A stretch of 64,000 nt of DNA, taken from NCBI GenBank assembly GCA_003586115.2, contig QVOM02000001.1:15389291-15453290 (forward strand), written 5' to 3'. The position numbers and the translations under genes were made by a program. A model generated the notes under the pieces. That model saw nothing but the letters and a program-made list of their open reading frames with translations, was not told the origin of the DNA and did not search any database. Positions 1 to 11,125 of the stretch are shown in pieces. Numbering within the stretch: position 1 is the stretch's first letter; every line of letters begins with the position of its first letter. Source of the DNA: Salvator merianae (lineage: Eukaryota; Chordata; Lepidosauria; Squamata; Teiidae).

Positions 1-1140
1 AGCCTGTGTGGCACACAGCAAGAAGGCAGGGGCAAATCTACCCCTACTGCAGCTGCCACAGTCCCTGAATTGGAAGCACTGGGATGTTGTTGGTGAGCTG
101 GGTTTGTGTGTGCTAAATCACTTACACTGTGAAGAGGCAATGAGGGACCACACACCTCTCAATGGCTTTCTGAGGCTGCAGGGAATGTAGGAGAATCAAC
201 CCGTCAAGCTGTGGTACCTGTTGCATTGGAGAAGACCTCTCCAATGGCTCACCAAGGCTTTTTGACTGGAAAACTGTTGCCACCACAATTTGAAAAGCCT
301 CTTTCTCTCACTGATAGAGTAGGGCTGGAGGGTCTCCGTGGCAGCTACAGAGGTGGAGGGCTTTGCCTATCACCACTCTCAGCATGAAGAAACAGGAGAT
401 GGGGCATGCGGTACCCACAGTCATGGATGAGGAAAGTGGCTTTAGTCCCATATGGGGGCTGCTGCCAGTGTGCATGACGTGGAACATCAAGCAATCCAGC
501 TTGATCCATACTGGGTTAAATGTTGAGGCCTCCACAGTGGGAAGCGTTCTAGGATTCTTCTACACAGGCTCTTGAGCCAGAATTTTGGGAAGGTTCAAGG
601 AGGGACCACCCACACGTCACTTGCTGGAAGTGCCCCCCCAAAACACTCCTTTTGGAATGAAACATGGAGTGGAACGTCGGCATTTCAAGGTAAAAAAAAT
701 TTGAGGTGGTGGTGATACGTTGCATGTCTTCCCTTGCCATTCTGTGGCCTGCCTAGGGGATGGGTTTCATCCCTGCAAGGATACATGACCTGCACAATGT
801 TCTCACCTCCTAGAGGGTGTTTTATCTCTCACAGCCCACTTACCTGGGCAAGGGCAAGAAAGCAATGCAAACTGCACCACCTCACAGAGATCCGCTTTGC
901 CAAGGCTGACAAAAGGAAAGGATGCAGGAAAGAGGAGAGTGGAAGATAATTTCCAGCCTTCTCTTTAAGCCCCTCCTTACCATGCTACATTCAGTCTCAA
1001 CAGAGAACAATGCAGAATACTTAGATTGCCTTTGGGGTTGTTTTCAGAGAATGGCTGCAAGCCAGATGAAAGCACCCAAGAGGGATATACATTGGTGTAG
1101 GATAACCAATTGAATTGGAGGGACTAATAGTGGAAACAGT
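1..1140. other. unrecognised non-coding DNA
   Basis: I see no gene, RNA or classifiable repeat here. Open frames are 75 codons or shorter and none resembles a known family. Ancient repeat fragments too decayed to read by eye may be present. Confidence 0.5.
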
Positions 1141-1161
1141 TAACTGTTAAAATGCTATCAC

Positions 1162-1295
1162 TAGGGTTGCCAGTTCGATCCCCAGCCTCTCCCTAGAAGT
1201 AGGCAATGGCAAACCACTCCTGCATCTTTGCCAGGAAAACTGCATAGAGGAGCCCATGCAGTCAACAAGAGTTGGCCATGACAACAAATGAAAGT
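1162..1295 (+). mobile_element. tRNA-derived SINE fragment with BovB-type 3' tail
   Basis: The sequence has a B-box-like CAGTTCGATCCCCAGCC followed by the unit GGCAATGGCAAACCACTCCT, the GCCAGGAAAACTGCATAGAGG block and CATGCAGTCAACAAGAGTTGG. The same order of blocks recurs near 18803 and 57298, so this is a dispersed SINE. The second half resembles the 3' end of BovB LINEs, which is known for squamate SINEs and ruminant Bov-tA. The tRNA-like A-box half is missing or decayed, so the copy is 5'-truncated. It is not a functional tRNA. Confidence 0.8.
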
Positions 1296-3782
1296 GCTTC
1301 AGCTTGCTTCCTGTAAAGCTGGGTATAGCAAAGAATGCTGTTCTGCTAAGGGCAACTCATGTATGCAAGCACTAACTAGGGGGCTTCTCCTCATTGCTCT
1401 TTGAAGTTGGCCATTCCAGAGTGCTGATGGCATCCATTGGAGTTAGGGGCGAGGTTTCATTCCCAGCTTATCAATCTTCTTCCTCTAAATCCTAAGCTAA
1501 CATTTCAGCACTGTGTTCAGATGACAGTCCTAGCAGTTTACAATCAAAAGGACAAATCAGAAGCTTCCTGTTTTGCAATTCTGAAATTTCAATTCGAGTG
1601 AGGATTTTCCATCCAGCATTAGTCAGGTTGTTCTGTGTTGCTTGCTCTGCACATTAAAGATGATCATTTGCATTGCTAATACTCCCAGTGTCTTGCTAGC
1701 TCCTAAATGGCAAGGAGAAACCCCAAGTATTTTCAAAAACACTAGTGTTCCCCTATTGTGACCTTAAAAGAAGCCATCAGATTGGCCCTGGGGTGAAGGC
1801 AGGGCTTTACACCATTTAGTAGGCTTGTGACCCAGTTTCCAGGCAAAAAGACAACTGAATGAGCTCCCATTGTGTCACTGCAAGAGTGTGGCAAGAGAAT
1901 ACCGGATTATTAAATAAAGTACAGGAAATCCCATGCTTTCTTAAATCCCTGGAGGATTTAAATTGGAGGAATCGGCTGGCAGTGCACCAGCAAGGTGTTG
2001 GACCTGTACTCTAACCCAGACTTCCAATTGATCAGATGCCAGCTTTTTTACCAAATCTAGAGGCTCCCAGGATTGTGCAAGGACGAGTTCAATTGTGCTC
2101 CACTGGAATCTGATGGTGCAAGTGCAGTCCTGGGTTATGTGAGCATTAGCCAAGGAATGTATGTCACAGGAGGTTTGGACTGACACCCATGAATCAGGAA
2201 TGCTCCCATGCACATACATGCACACATCAAGAGAGACTGAGAAAAAGAGAGCAAGAGACTTTGGCTGCGTACAGAAGACCATAACAACTGGATGACTTAC
2301 TATGGACATGAGAAACTGGGAGCTTGACTCATTTTCGCAGCCCTTTTAAAGCACAGCCCTTGTTCCTGATGGATCTTTTCCCATCATCAATGCAAAAGCA
2401 AGGGCACTTCACAAAAGGCCAGCGGGAGGGGAGAGAAGAGCTGGGGAGATTCCAACTCATTTAACCAAAAGCCTCAGCAAGCTGCTTCCCCAGCCAGGGC
2501 TATGACCCCTCCAACCCTCTGTCCTTCATTCTTGCCATAAATCCATCCAGTTTATGGGCCTCTGTCTGGCCAGGCTGCCAGGGACTCGAGTTCATACTCC
2601 CCTGGGAAGTGACTGGGCACCAGGAGGGGGAGGGGAGGGTCAGTCTGATAAAGCTCTGGGGCCAAGTGGGGGGGGGTGTTCGAAACTGCACTGGTCAGAG
2701 GTGAGGCATGAGCAATCTTTTTCATTTGGGGGGTCTCTGTTTGGCTCAAACAAACTATACATTAACCAAGTTAGATCCATTACCACTTTGTCCTCTCTCC
2801 CTCACCCAAATGTTGCTGTTTTACCAGCCAAATAGTTTCAGGGGATTTCAGAAGTTCAAGTGAACAAACAGTTTCACAGCAGGAATTACATGCTGCAAAT
2901 AGAGGAATCCAGCTTCCAGTTTGCCCTGCAATGTTAAGTGTGTGGTGTGTGGTGTGTGAGCTAAGTTTTGCTAAACTGCAAGAACGAACAGGGTAAAGAC
3001 TTCCCATGTATCTCTGCATACAAGCACATCTTCCATTCCCTATAGTGCTAACAGCCAGCTCTTTCTTGTGACCCAGAAGCTTTCATTGGGGAAATGCACT
3101 AGAGTGATACAAATTCAACATGGAATGGTTGGTTTACCCAATTTCTGCCCCAAATGCTCAAAAACAGGAGAATGCGGTGTCTGGTTTGCACATTTCCAGA
3201 CATGATCAACGAGGCCTGTATCCCTAAATGGTATGGAATCATACATACTGACATATGATTCAGAAGGAAAACTAAAACAGCAAACAAAAATAAATCAATA
3301 CCCTACTGCCAAAATGTATTAGTCACTTTGTCAATGGGTTGAAAAATGTTTCATTGCTGATTTCTGCACATTATTGCTTGAATAATACGCATCTATATAT
3401 TTTCATATCAACTGGCTTTAACGAAAAATCATGAAACTGGTGGCACTGGGTTGGGATGGACAGGCAGAAGATTCAGCTCAGCTGGCTTACTTTGGTATTT
3501 TTAGCAGAACCTTGCATGAATTAGCACCAGACATTTATCTCAAGCATGGAGATGAACTGTATTACCTGCTAAATTGCTGCAGATCAATTGACTGTTAAGA
3601 GACACATAAGAAAAAAAAAAGGTTCAGAAGTTAACCTCATTTGCTCCAGTCACACAAGCACAGGAAGGCTAATAAAAGTTCCTAATACTTCCTGGTGTGC
3701 ATAGGACTGGGCAACCGATGTCATTTCCCAGTAAAATTCCATGGGTGCAAGTCAGCAGTGATGTGTTGGCTTGAAATGTACT
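1296..3782. other. unrecognised non-coding DNA
   Basis: No family recognised. The 122-codon minus-strand frame at 1941-2309 has no recognisable motif and looks like chance. An ATTTGCAT octamer lies near 1666, alone and of no clear meaning. Short GT-rich and G-rich runs occur near 2671 and 2938. Confidence 0.45.
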
Positions 3783-4092
3783 TCAATCCACTAAACTCTG
3801 TGAAGGGGGCCATATAATAGCCAGTGGCCCAAACAAAGAAACCATACCAGCTATTATGTGGAATTCCCTACTTCTAGAGATGGATAAAGCACCTTCTTTG
3901 TCTCTGGTGTCTATTAAGGACACATCTCTTGACCCAGGCCTTCCTGAGATTTTCAGTGATAAGTCCAGTGTTTGACCTTCCTTAGCTCTGTTTTTGTATC
4001 TTGTTTTATTTTTATTAGCCCACCTGTTGAGTGCGTTAACCATTCTGCAATTTGGTTGGCAGTTTACAAAGGCAAGCAATTAATTAATTAAA
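3783..4092 (+). mobile_element. possible L2-like LINE 3' remnant
   Basis: The stretch includes GTGGAATTCCCTACTTCTAG, which resembles the WNSLP-like C-terminal region of L2/CR1 reverse transcriptase proteins. It is followed by an AT-rich 3' region with a CAGTTTACAAAGGCAAGC motif and a TTAATTAATTAA tail, as in degraded L2 3' ends. Frames are broken throughout. The call rests on short similarity and could be wrong. Confidence 0.35.
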
Positions 4093-5299
4093 AATGCTCC
4101 CCAGGCTCATTTTCCAGCAAGCATTGATTTTGCCATTATGGCCGCAGTTGTGACCATGATGTAAGATTTACTCAAAACAAGGTTGTGAAAAAAACATCCT
4201 AACATAGGGCAGCTTCTAGATTGCCTTCCCTTCCCAATCTGGCATGAAGCAGGAGAGATTTTTCAGAAACAGTAATGCCAGAATGCTCTTGTTCACCACA
4301 CTTTGGTGGCTTATCTTCCACTTCTGGGAGCATTTATTTACTTATTACCCAAAGCATGCAGGACTATTAATGCAGCTATTTAAAATCTTTACTAAATTCT
4401 TTATTTGGGCCCAGATTCCAAATTAAAGAAGCTCAGCAATTATTTCTTCTTGAAATGCTTGGAGACAGCACAAGCAGTAGGCGTGGGACTCATAGCACAG
4501 CATACAGATGGTTGGTTTTCCTCTTCAGCCTTCAGTGTAGGCCAAGAAAAAGCAAAACTGTCACCAGCCATGATCTGACAGCAGAGCAATACAATGAGTC
4601 TTGCCAGAAGCCCACCTCATCCAACATTCTCTGTCAACCATAGCCAATGAGGCTGCAAATAAAGGGTGCTCACCAGCAGGACATAAGGGCAACAATATTT
4701 CTTACATCAGGATCAACTAATCTGTGACTGTCTATTATTCCTTGTCATTATTCATAATGGTTGAGGCTGATAAAAAGTAAAATCCAACAACTGAAGGAGG
4801 ACACCACATTAACCATTCCTGCCTTTGAATGCCCATGTAAATTGGCAACACTGACTCAAACAGCAGAAACAACAAGACAGCAGGCCAGGGATGAGGCTGT
4901 ATATTCTTCATTGGTTTCAAGTGTAAGAGTGTAAGAATGTGCAAGCATTCTCGGTGAAGGAAGATAGTGGATTGATATCTCTACAGACTCTCCTATGGAG
5001 TTTTCTGTGGAGGAAACTTTAGCAGCAAGATTGGTGTTGAGGAAGCAATTTACAGCCACCCAAAGAAGCTGGACAAGGAGACAGTGAAGGGATTGCCCAG
5101 TTGAGCTTTGGAAAGCAGCTTCAGGCATTTGGAGTGGTGCGAAACCAACTAAGGATACTCATCACTGCCTAGCTGCCTAAGTGAACGTATTTTCATAGAC
5201 ACGAGATTATTCAAATCCTCACTTCCTTACTTTGCCTTTAAGTTCAGTTACTATAAAGCTGAAAAGAAGTATCTCTTCTGACAATTTGAAAGTCTTGGA
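4093..5299. other. unrecognised non-coding DNA
   Basis: No gene or repeat recognised. Base composition is ordinary and open frames are under 90 codons. Confidence 0.45.
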
Positions 5300-6380
5300 T
5301 GAGTTGTCTTCTTTTGTTGTTCAAGAAAGAGGGAAGAAAGAGCTTAACTAAAAGAATTGCATTCACAGAGAGGTAAACAAGAATTCGAGAGGACAAAGTT
5401 TTGAAAAACAGTCAAGGGGAACTGTAAAAACATGTTCTTAACTAAAAAGAAGAAGATTGAGTATTTGAGTTTTGATGAATCTGTTTTGTAATTAATGAAG
5501 TTGGTTTGACATAGAGATTAATACAGTGGGAAAGTAGATTGTTTTACTTAAGACGAAGCATCTAATCGGAGCAATTACTGCAAAAAAGAGATAAAGCTCT
5601 GCACTTCACTTCATCTATCACTTTCATTTCATCTATGGAAAGAGAGTTGGAACTAAATCCCTGTGTCTATGGAAAAGCAAACGGAGGGGGGGGGGAGGAC
5701 TACCTTTTGAAGGTCTGAGGGGTTTGACATTTTACCTTTGAAGTATTAAATAAGGACAGAAAGAGAATAACAAAAATTACTGAAATTAAAAGAGGCTCCA
5801 CAGAAAAACTTTCAGAGGAATCAATTTCTCCATAATTTCTACAGAAAATGTTTCATATTCTGAGAAATGATATATCAGAAGTAAGGATTGAAATATGAAC
5901 ACCAAGGAAGGAGCTGAAGGAGGAATTTAAAGACAAGTGTGAGAAAATCAGAGATATAGTGGGAGGAATGGCTGGAGATGTGGAACACGTTATTGGTGAA
6001 ACAAATGAGGAGATGGAAAAAGATCTGGTTGATTTGGAACAAGAGCTTCTTGGGACTCAGAGCTATTTTGGAGGAGTCTGGAAAAGATATCAGAGAAATA
6101 CTTGCTGGATCCTTGGCAAACTTCTTAGAAAAGGATGAAACAGAACCAGAGATAAAATGAAGACTTTGACGTTCTGCCTGGGGAGCAGATGAAGTTCTGA
6201 TTAAACTTAAGGGAGAAATGGAAGAGATGCAAGTGGAATTGGAAGTGAAATGCTATTGCCTATAAGCAACTGATAATCAGAGATGTGCTGGAATTGCAAC
6301 AGAAAATACATCAGGATGAAAATAGATTAATAAAAGTGATTGAATAAGGAGAAAAAATATTAGTGTTTAAAAATATTTTT
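5300..6380 (+). mobile_element. decayed LINE 5' region with ORF1-like coiled coil (L1-like?)
   Basis: A purine-rich stretch leads into a run of about 50 codons from 5905 that reads KELKEEFKDKCEKIRD and continues with EEMEKDLVDLEQELLG. This is a charged, heptad-like segment such as the coiled coil of L1 ORF1 proteins. Related glutamate and lysine-rich pieces continue in other frames to about 6345, so the frame is broken several times. No RNA-binding domain can be read. L1 5' UTR plus ORF1 is an inference; a cellular coiled-coil pseudogene is the alternative. Confidence 0.35.
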
Positions 6381-7849
6381 AAAAATGGAGACCCTTTATT
6401 GACTTTCTGTGTAAGAATCAAAATGAACAAGGAGCTTTACCTGGCCTGTGCTGAGACTGTTTTTTGGCAGACTACAGCTAAAGTGGTCCCAGGTGCAGAT
6501 TCTGCATCCAGGAATGATCCAGGCATTGGTGCTGAGTGGACACTGCACAACAAACCAGGGCCTGGTCTGTGGGGCCATGCAGGGACCACAGTCCCACACA
6601 CCGCTAGAACAGTCACAAAGGACTATGCAGATGCTATCACTGAATCCAACAAAGAGCCTATCCTGCCTTTGTTTATCCTTCTTCCCATGTTGTTCAAGTA
6701 GCTGCCTCTGGAATGTTTACAAACAAAATACAAACAGCAATCTTCCGCTGCTTTTTTCAGCAACTGATGCACAGAGATATTCTCTCTACATATCTGCCTT
6801 GAATCACTTATTTATGAAACATTAGATTGCAAGCAGGCCTGCTAGAGAATGGGAAGACCAGGCACAACACCACATGTGACAACTGTTCTGAAGCAAATGC
6901 ATGATGGAGACAGGCAATAGGCCCATTCAAAGTGTGACAGATCATGTCCACACCATCTCTCCCTAGTCTCTTTCAAAAGGGTGCAGACAAAGAGTTTCCA
7001 AATGCTTGTTTGAGTGGGGTTAACACTTGAGCAAAACAAGTGAGTGTGTGCTTATTGACAAAAGCTGATGTGTAGGGTTTTCTGAGCATGCAGAGGCAAG
7101 GTGGACAACCACTTCTAACCCTTTTTGGCAGCAGCCAGGAACTGAATGTACAGACAGCAATGCAGCTGGAAACAATCACTGCAGGAAACTGAAACTCCAA
7201 TGGAGTTCCACTGTCACTTCTGGTTCCCAGCATTAATTCCAACTGCATTTTTGGCTGCTGCAGGCAATGTTCCACTGCTGCAACATTCCCTGTGGGTTTT
7301 GGGGCAGCAGCTCTGCAACCCATCCTGGATCCCACACCTGAGGGGATATGGCCATAGATTGCTTTGTCAAATATACCTTCAGCTACCTCCAAACTACTGG
7401 CTGTTTCCACACAAGGAGCAATTGTCCCTGCTAGAGACAGGCCAGACCCCAAAATTCAAAAGCCTCAAAATTCAGATTTCCAAAATTTGGACAGATTAAA
7501 ATTACTATTATAGCCTTATTCTTCATCACTGAAAATATGCTGCTGTTGATTCTTTAGTCTGACCCTTTCTTGACAGTTTTTGGGTTTTGCCTCATTTTTC
7601 TTTTCTTTTTTATTCTATTGTGAAACCAAACACTTGGGGGGAAATGCTGTGGCAATGTCTTTCATTTGTAATTGGTCTTTCTTCTGTAGAGCACAAGATG
7701 GCGGTTATTTCTTGTCCACTTCATTCTCACAAGAATCTCATGAGACGCATAATACCTAAGGGTGTGCACTGAAAAGGTTTTGAGTTTTGTTCTGTTTGGA
7801 ACGAAGCAGAGTGTTCCATTCATGAAGAACAATAAGCTCCTCCTCTTTC
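6381..7849. other. unrecognised, probably repeat-derived DNA
   Basis: No gene is recognisable. Around 7120-7300 the two sides are loosely inverted (repeated GCAGCAGCCA and AATGCAGTTGG-like words on opposite strands), as in an old fold-back transposon. The minus-strand frame of 159 codons at 6973-7452 lies over this structure and has no known motif. Confidence 0.35.
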
Positions 7850-7933
7850 AACTGTCCCCTGCTGATCAGCTGATCAATGTTACTCCCTCTGTTTTCCCCT
7901 TTCCTGAAAGGTGAAAAATGGCGGGGGGGGGGT

Positions 7934-7958
7934 GAGAGAGAGAGAGAGAGAGAGAGAG
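7934..7958. repeat. (GA)n microsatellite
   Basis: About twelve GA units directly follow a run of nine or more G. The 149-codon frame that crosses it (7877-8326) gets its Arg-Glu repeat from this tract and is not a gene. Confidence 0.95.
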
Positions 7959-8164
7959 GCAAGGGATGGAGTCCTTTCACTGCCCTCCTATCCTGTACAC
8001 TAGGTGGTCAGTGGGTCTGTCCCACTCTCAGTGCTGAAAGAGGAGGGAAAAACATTCCCCCAACTTTTCTAGCAATGATCTTTTTTGCCATCAGAAAGGG
8101 AGCAAAGGGCTTCACCTCTTTTGACAGCAAAGAAGGCTGGCTCCAAATGCTGGTCAAATATCAC

Positions 8165-8530
8165 ATCAGCAAGCTATATTCTGGAGAAGAATCCCTCTGG
8201 AACTATCAGTCGCTGAAGAGACAGCACAGGGACTTGCACCAGAGTGAAATACCCAGATGTGCATCTCACCACCACTGTGCAGGTGCGGCCATCTTTTTTG
8301 GTCCCCACACATACGCAGTACTCTGAGTGACAATGGCAGCCCTGACTAGAAGGCAAGTAATAGCGCTATTTTAGGAAAACCCACCACCAGTGTCAGGTTT
8401 CCCACAATAGACTATTGCACATCTTAAGGGGAATATAACAGGGCTATGGTGAGATTGCCGCATATACACATGGCAATCCCACCATAGTACAGCCATAATG
8501 GCGTTATATTTCCCTGTCTGGATGGGGCTG
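8165..8530 (+). mobile_element. non-autonomous DNA transposon, family F, copy 1
   Basis: This segment matches 31748-32197 block by block: TATTCTGGAGAA, AAATACCCAGATGTGCA, AAGTAATAGCGCTATTT, AAAACCCACCAC, CAATAGACTATTGCACAT and GTTATATTTCCC at the end. Its last 110 bp form an imperfect hairpin, with GGGGAATATAAC and GGTGAGATTGCC on the left arm and GGCAATCCCACC and GTTATATTTCCC on the right. It codes for nothing recognisable. Class is inferred from the inverted structure and copy number. Confidence 0.6.
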
Positions 8531-9160
8531 AAGATCACTGCCAATATGGGGAGGGAATCGGGCTTCTTCCCCTTTCTGAGAGTGAAAACCCTGCCAAAAT
8601 GAGAGAACTGGACTCCCCATCTTTTCTGCACCAAATGAATCAGTACCAAACAGGGAGATCTGATCACAGCTGAAAAAAAAGAAATACCAAAGGGAGCGGG
8701 GAGGGGAGAGTCAGTGGACAGAGTCCCTTCCTCAGCAGTCTTCCTAACCCCCCCCCCCGCCCTCCCACCCCAGCAGTAATTTCATCACTGCCAAAATAAG
8801 AGAGTTAAAAAAAAAAACACCCTTCTTGTAGTGATATTTCACTACAAGAAAGGAGGGAAGAACTACCCTCCCTTTCAGACAGCAAAGAAGTCTGTTGCCA
8901 AAAAGCAGGACGAGTTAGATTTTTTTCACCCTTTTTTCTCCAGCCATCCCCACTGAGTAGCACTAGCTAGCTGGAGAGAAGCTCATGAGAGCTAAAGGGC
9001 CTACCTTCTGCTGAAAGAGACTGTTCAGGATCTCCGCACTACAAATGAAACCCTCCACTCCTCCAAAACAGATGACAGCAAAGTTGAAAAACTATATAGT
9101 GATAACTCTGCAGGGAAGGGAGTCATAAATCCTAATTCTCTACCAAGGGCCTTTTGGACA
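8531..9160. other. degenerate repeated debris, probably transposon-derived
   Basis: Short words recur: CACTGCCAATATGGGGAG near 8537, CTGCCAAAATGAGAGAA near 8591 and CACTGCCAAAATAAGAGAG near 8786. Fragments of the form GACAGCAAAGAAG occur at 8123 and 8879. The repetition suggests an old composite element continuing from the previous copy. C and A homopolymers lie at 8748-8758 and about 8807-8817. Confidence 0.4.
8823..8850. repeat. perfect short inverted repeat
   Basis: TTCTTGTAGTGA is followed by a 4 base spacer and its exact reverse complement TCACTACAAGAA. It lies inside transposon-like debris and has no T run after it, so a role as terminator or RNA gene is not supported. Confidence 0.85.
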
Positions 9161-9774
9161 TAAGAACATAAGAGGACCCTTACTGGATCAGGCCATGGCC
9201 TATCTAGTCTGGCATTCTGTTTCACACTGTGGCCCACCAATTGCTTCTGGGCATTCTCAAGCAGAATAAAAGGCAAAACCTTCACCTGCTTTTGACTCCC
9301 TGCAAATGGGTTTTACAGACATCCTGCCTATCTTTCCAACCTAGAGACAGTACTTAGGCATCCATGCTAGTAGCCATTGGTACAACTGACCTCCATGAAT
9401 TTGTCCAGTTCTTTCTTAAAGCTATCTAGGCTGATGGCTGTCACCACCTCATCTGGTAATAAATTCCATAGACCAATGACCCGCTGGGTGAAAAAACACT
9501 TCCCCTTGTCAGTCCTAGCTCTCCTACCCACCAGCTTCAGAGAGTGCTCCCTGGTCTTAGTGTCGTGTGACAGAGGAAAAAACTTATCTCTGCCCACCTT
9601 ATCCATACCATGCATGATATTATATACTTCAGTCACTTGGCCAAGTGTGACTGTTTCCATTTCTGCACCTATCTTAAGTATCTTAAGGACGCTCTGTTCC
9701 AGGATACACAACCCATCCCATGCCGAAAGCACCTGGCCTTCTGAATTCCCAGGGGATCTGTTTTGGTGGCACAC
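9161..9774 (-). mobile_element. CR1-type LINE, 5'-truncated, ORF2 C-terminus plus 3' UTR
   Basis: Read on the minus strand, 135 codons (9774 to 9367) encode the region after the reverse transcriptase, including FFTQRVIGLWNLLPDEVV and SLDSFKKELDKFM. This tail is standard in CR1-like LINE proteins. A 3' UTR of about 200 bp follows with GGCCATGGCCTGATCCAGTA and ends in TTCTTATGTTCTTATG, the tandem 8-mer ending used by CR1. The frame is open but covers only the C-terminus, so the copy cannot move. Related copies lie at 33725, 34117, 45525 and 58907. Confidence 0.85.
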
Positions 9775-9784
9775 TCTGTTGCAC

Positions 9785-10022
9785 TGCTGAAATGGTCTCC
9801 TGTATCCTGGAACAGGGGGCTATGTGCCTTCTGCACATAGCCTGCCATTCCAGGTCAAGGTGAGTAGCACACCAGTAGACCTCGATGTTGATATTTATGC
9901 TCCTTGTGTAGATGGAGCACGTTAAGAGGATGTGGGACTTCTCCTATCCAGCACTGGTGTGTGGAGGAGAGGCCCCTAGACCCTTTCCTAGCATGGGACA
10001 ATGTCCAATGCAGAAAGGGCCC
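9785..10022. mobile_element. family D-like TIR element fragment
   Basis: The right end CAATGCAGAAAGGGCCC matches the ends of the family D copies at 34590, 51061 and 58740. The left side has TCCTGGAACAGGGGGC, a word also found inside the 58740 copy. The matching left terminus is not clear, perhaps because CR1 sequence abuts it. Confidence 0.45.
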
Positions 10023-10392
10023 AGGTCAAGTTTGCATAGCTGGAGCTGGGAGCATCCCTACTGAAAGTAGCAGCAACAAGGAGTCCTTCTGGCATGGTAT
10101 CTTCTGATGTTGCAGTACAGAAGCCTGACACTATCAGCATTTGGACTGTTTGGAGAAAAAGAACTCCAGCTGTCAGATGTTTGGCCAGCAAAAGGAAATG
10201 GCTTCTTGGAGATAAAAACTAAAGATTCTGTTTCCTTGGAACTCAAAACATTCTGATGGAACAGGCCTGATTTTGTTCCAAATTCAGAATACTTATAACT
10301 GGATGTTTAAAAACTAGCACTTCAAGTGCTAGACATCATATCTAAAAGATTTGCACATGGCTATTTTTGGTAAGAAGAGGGCAATCACAAGG

Positions 10393-10460
10393 CCCCAGCT
10401 GAGATTTTTGGTCAGATGGGAACCCTGGTCTCTCAAGTCTTATGCACTAATTCCTAGACT
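10393..10460 (-). mobile_element. tRNA-derived SINE head fragment
   Basis: On the minus strand it reads TAGGAATTAGTGCATAAGAC, then GAGAGACCAGGGTTCCCATC. This is the A-box to B-box part of squamate SINEs of the GTGGTTAGAGTG...GACCAGGGTTC type. Only the tRNA-like head survives. Confidence 0.55.
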
Positions 10461-10899
10461 CCATTGATTTTGATCATTATTCCATCTCTGTTAAAAGCAC
10501 AGTATAGATATGGGGACTTGTCAGACGGTGAGGAGCAACACCAGATCTCAATGGAATGCAAGCACTGCCCTGTAACGTGGCCCACCAGACACATGTGAGG
10601 CTCCTCCAGCATTGCATTGAAAGCAATTCCCAAGGACCTGTCATACCCAAGCCCTTTTATTTTGTTTTTGTGTATTTTCACACATGCAGTGCTGGAGGGG
10701 ACTCACCAGATGTCCTGTAAGAGCCTATATGCTAGATCAGTAAAGATAAACAATATATATCTTCACTTTAAATAGAATAGCAGAACCCCAAAATGGCATC
10801 ATGGTTGTCTGGAGGCAACCTGTTTGTATTTTTAGCAGGTCTGGAAGCTGAGTACCCTACAGAAGATCTTGGAAGTTGCTCCATTTCTTTGGCTCCAGA

Positions 10900-11125
10900 A
10901 AAGACAGCCATGCAATGTGCACTGGTCGCGATCGTGCACTTCTGGGTACTTCAGTACTTGGATGTGCACATCCACTGTGCATGTGTGTGGGCTGAAAAGA
11001 TGGCCATGCATGCACAGTAATCACAATTGTGCACTTCTGGGTATTTCACACCAGGCATCCCCCACACACATACTAGAGACAACAGGCAATCATTCCAGAG
11101 GGGCTTTCCTCCAGAATATCACCTG
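10900..11125 (-). mobile_element. family F DNA transposon, partial inverted copy
   Basis: The reverse complement carries GATATTCTGGAGGAAAGCCC, which corresponds to the ATATTCTGGAGAAAAGCCCC block of 31748-32197. It also has the doubled GCACTTCTGGGTA/TTTCA words (CCCAGATGTGCA family). The outer termini are not visible. Confidence 0.5.

Noticed and set aside
6973..7452. 159-codon minus-strand frame
   Set aside because: Low-complexity match to nothing recognised; it overlaps a loosely inverted, repeat-like region.
7877..8326. 149-codon frame with Arg-Glu repeat
   Set aside because: The repeat is the (GA)n tract and the rest covers transposon family F.
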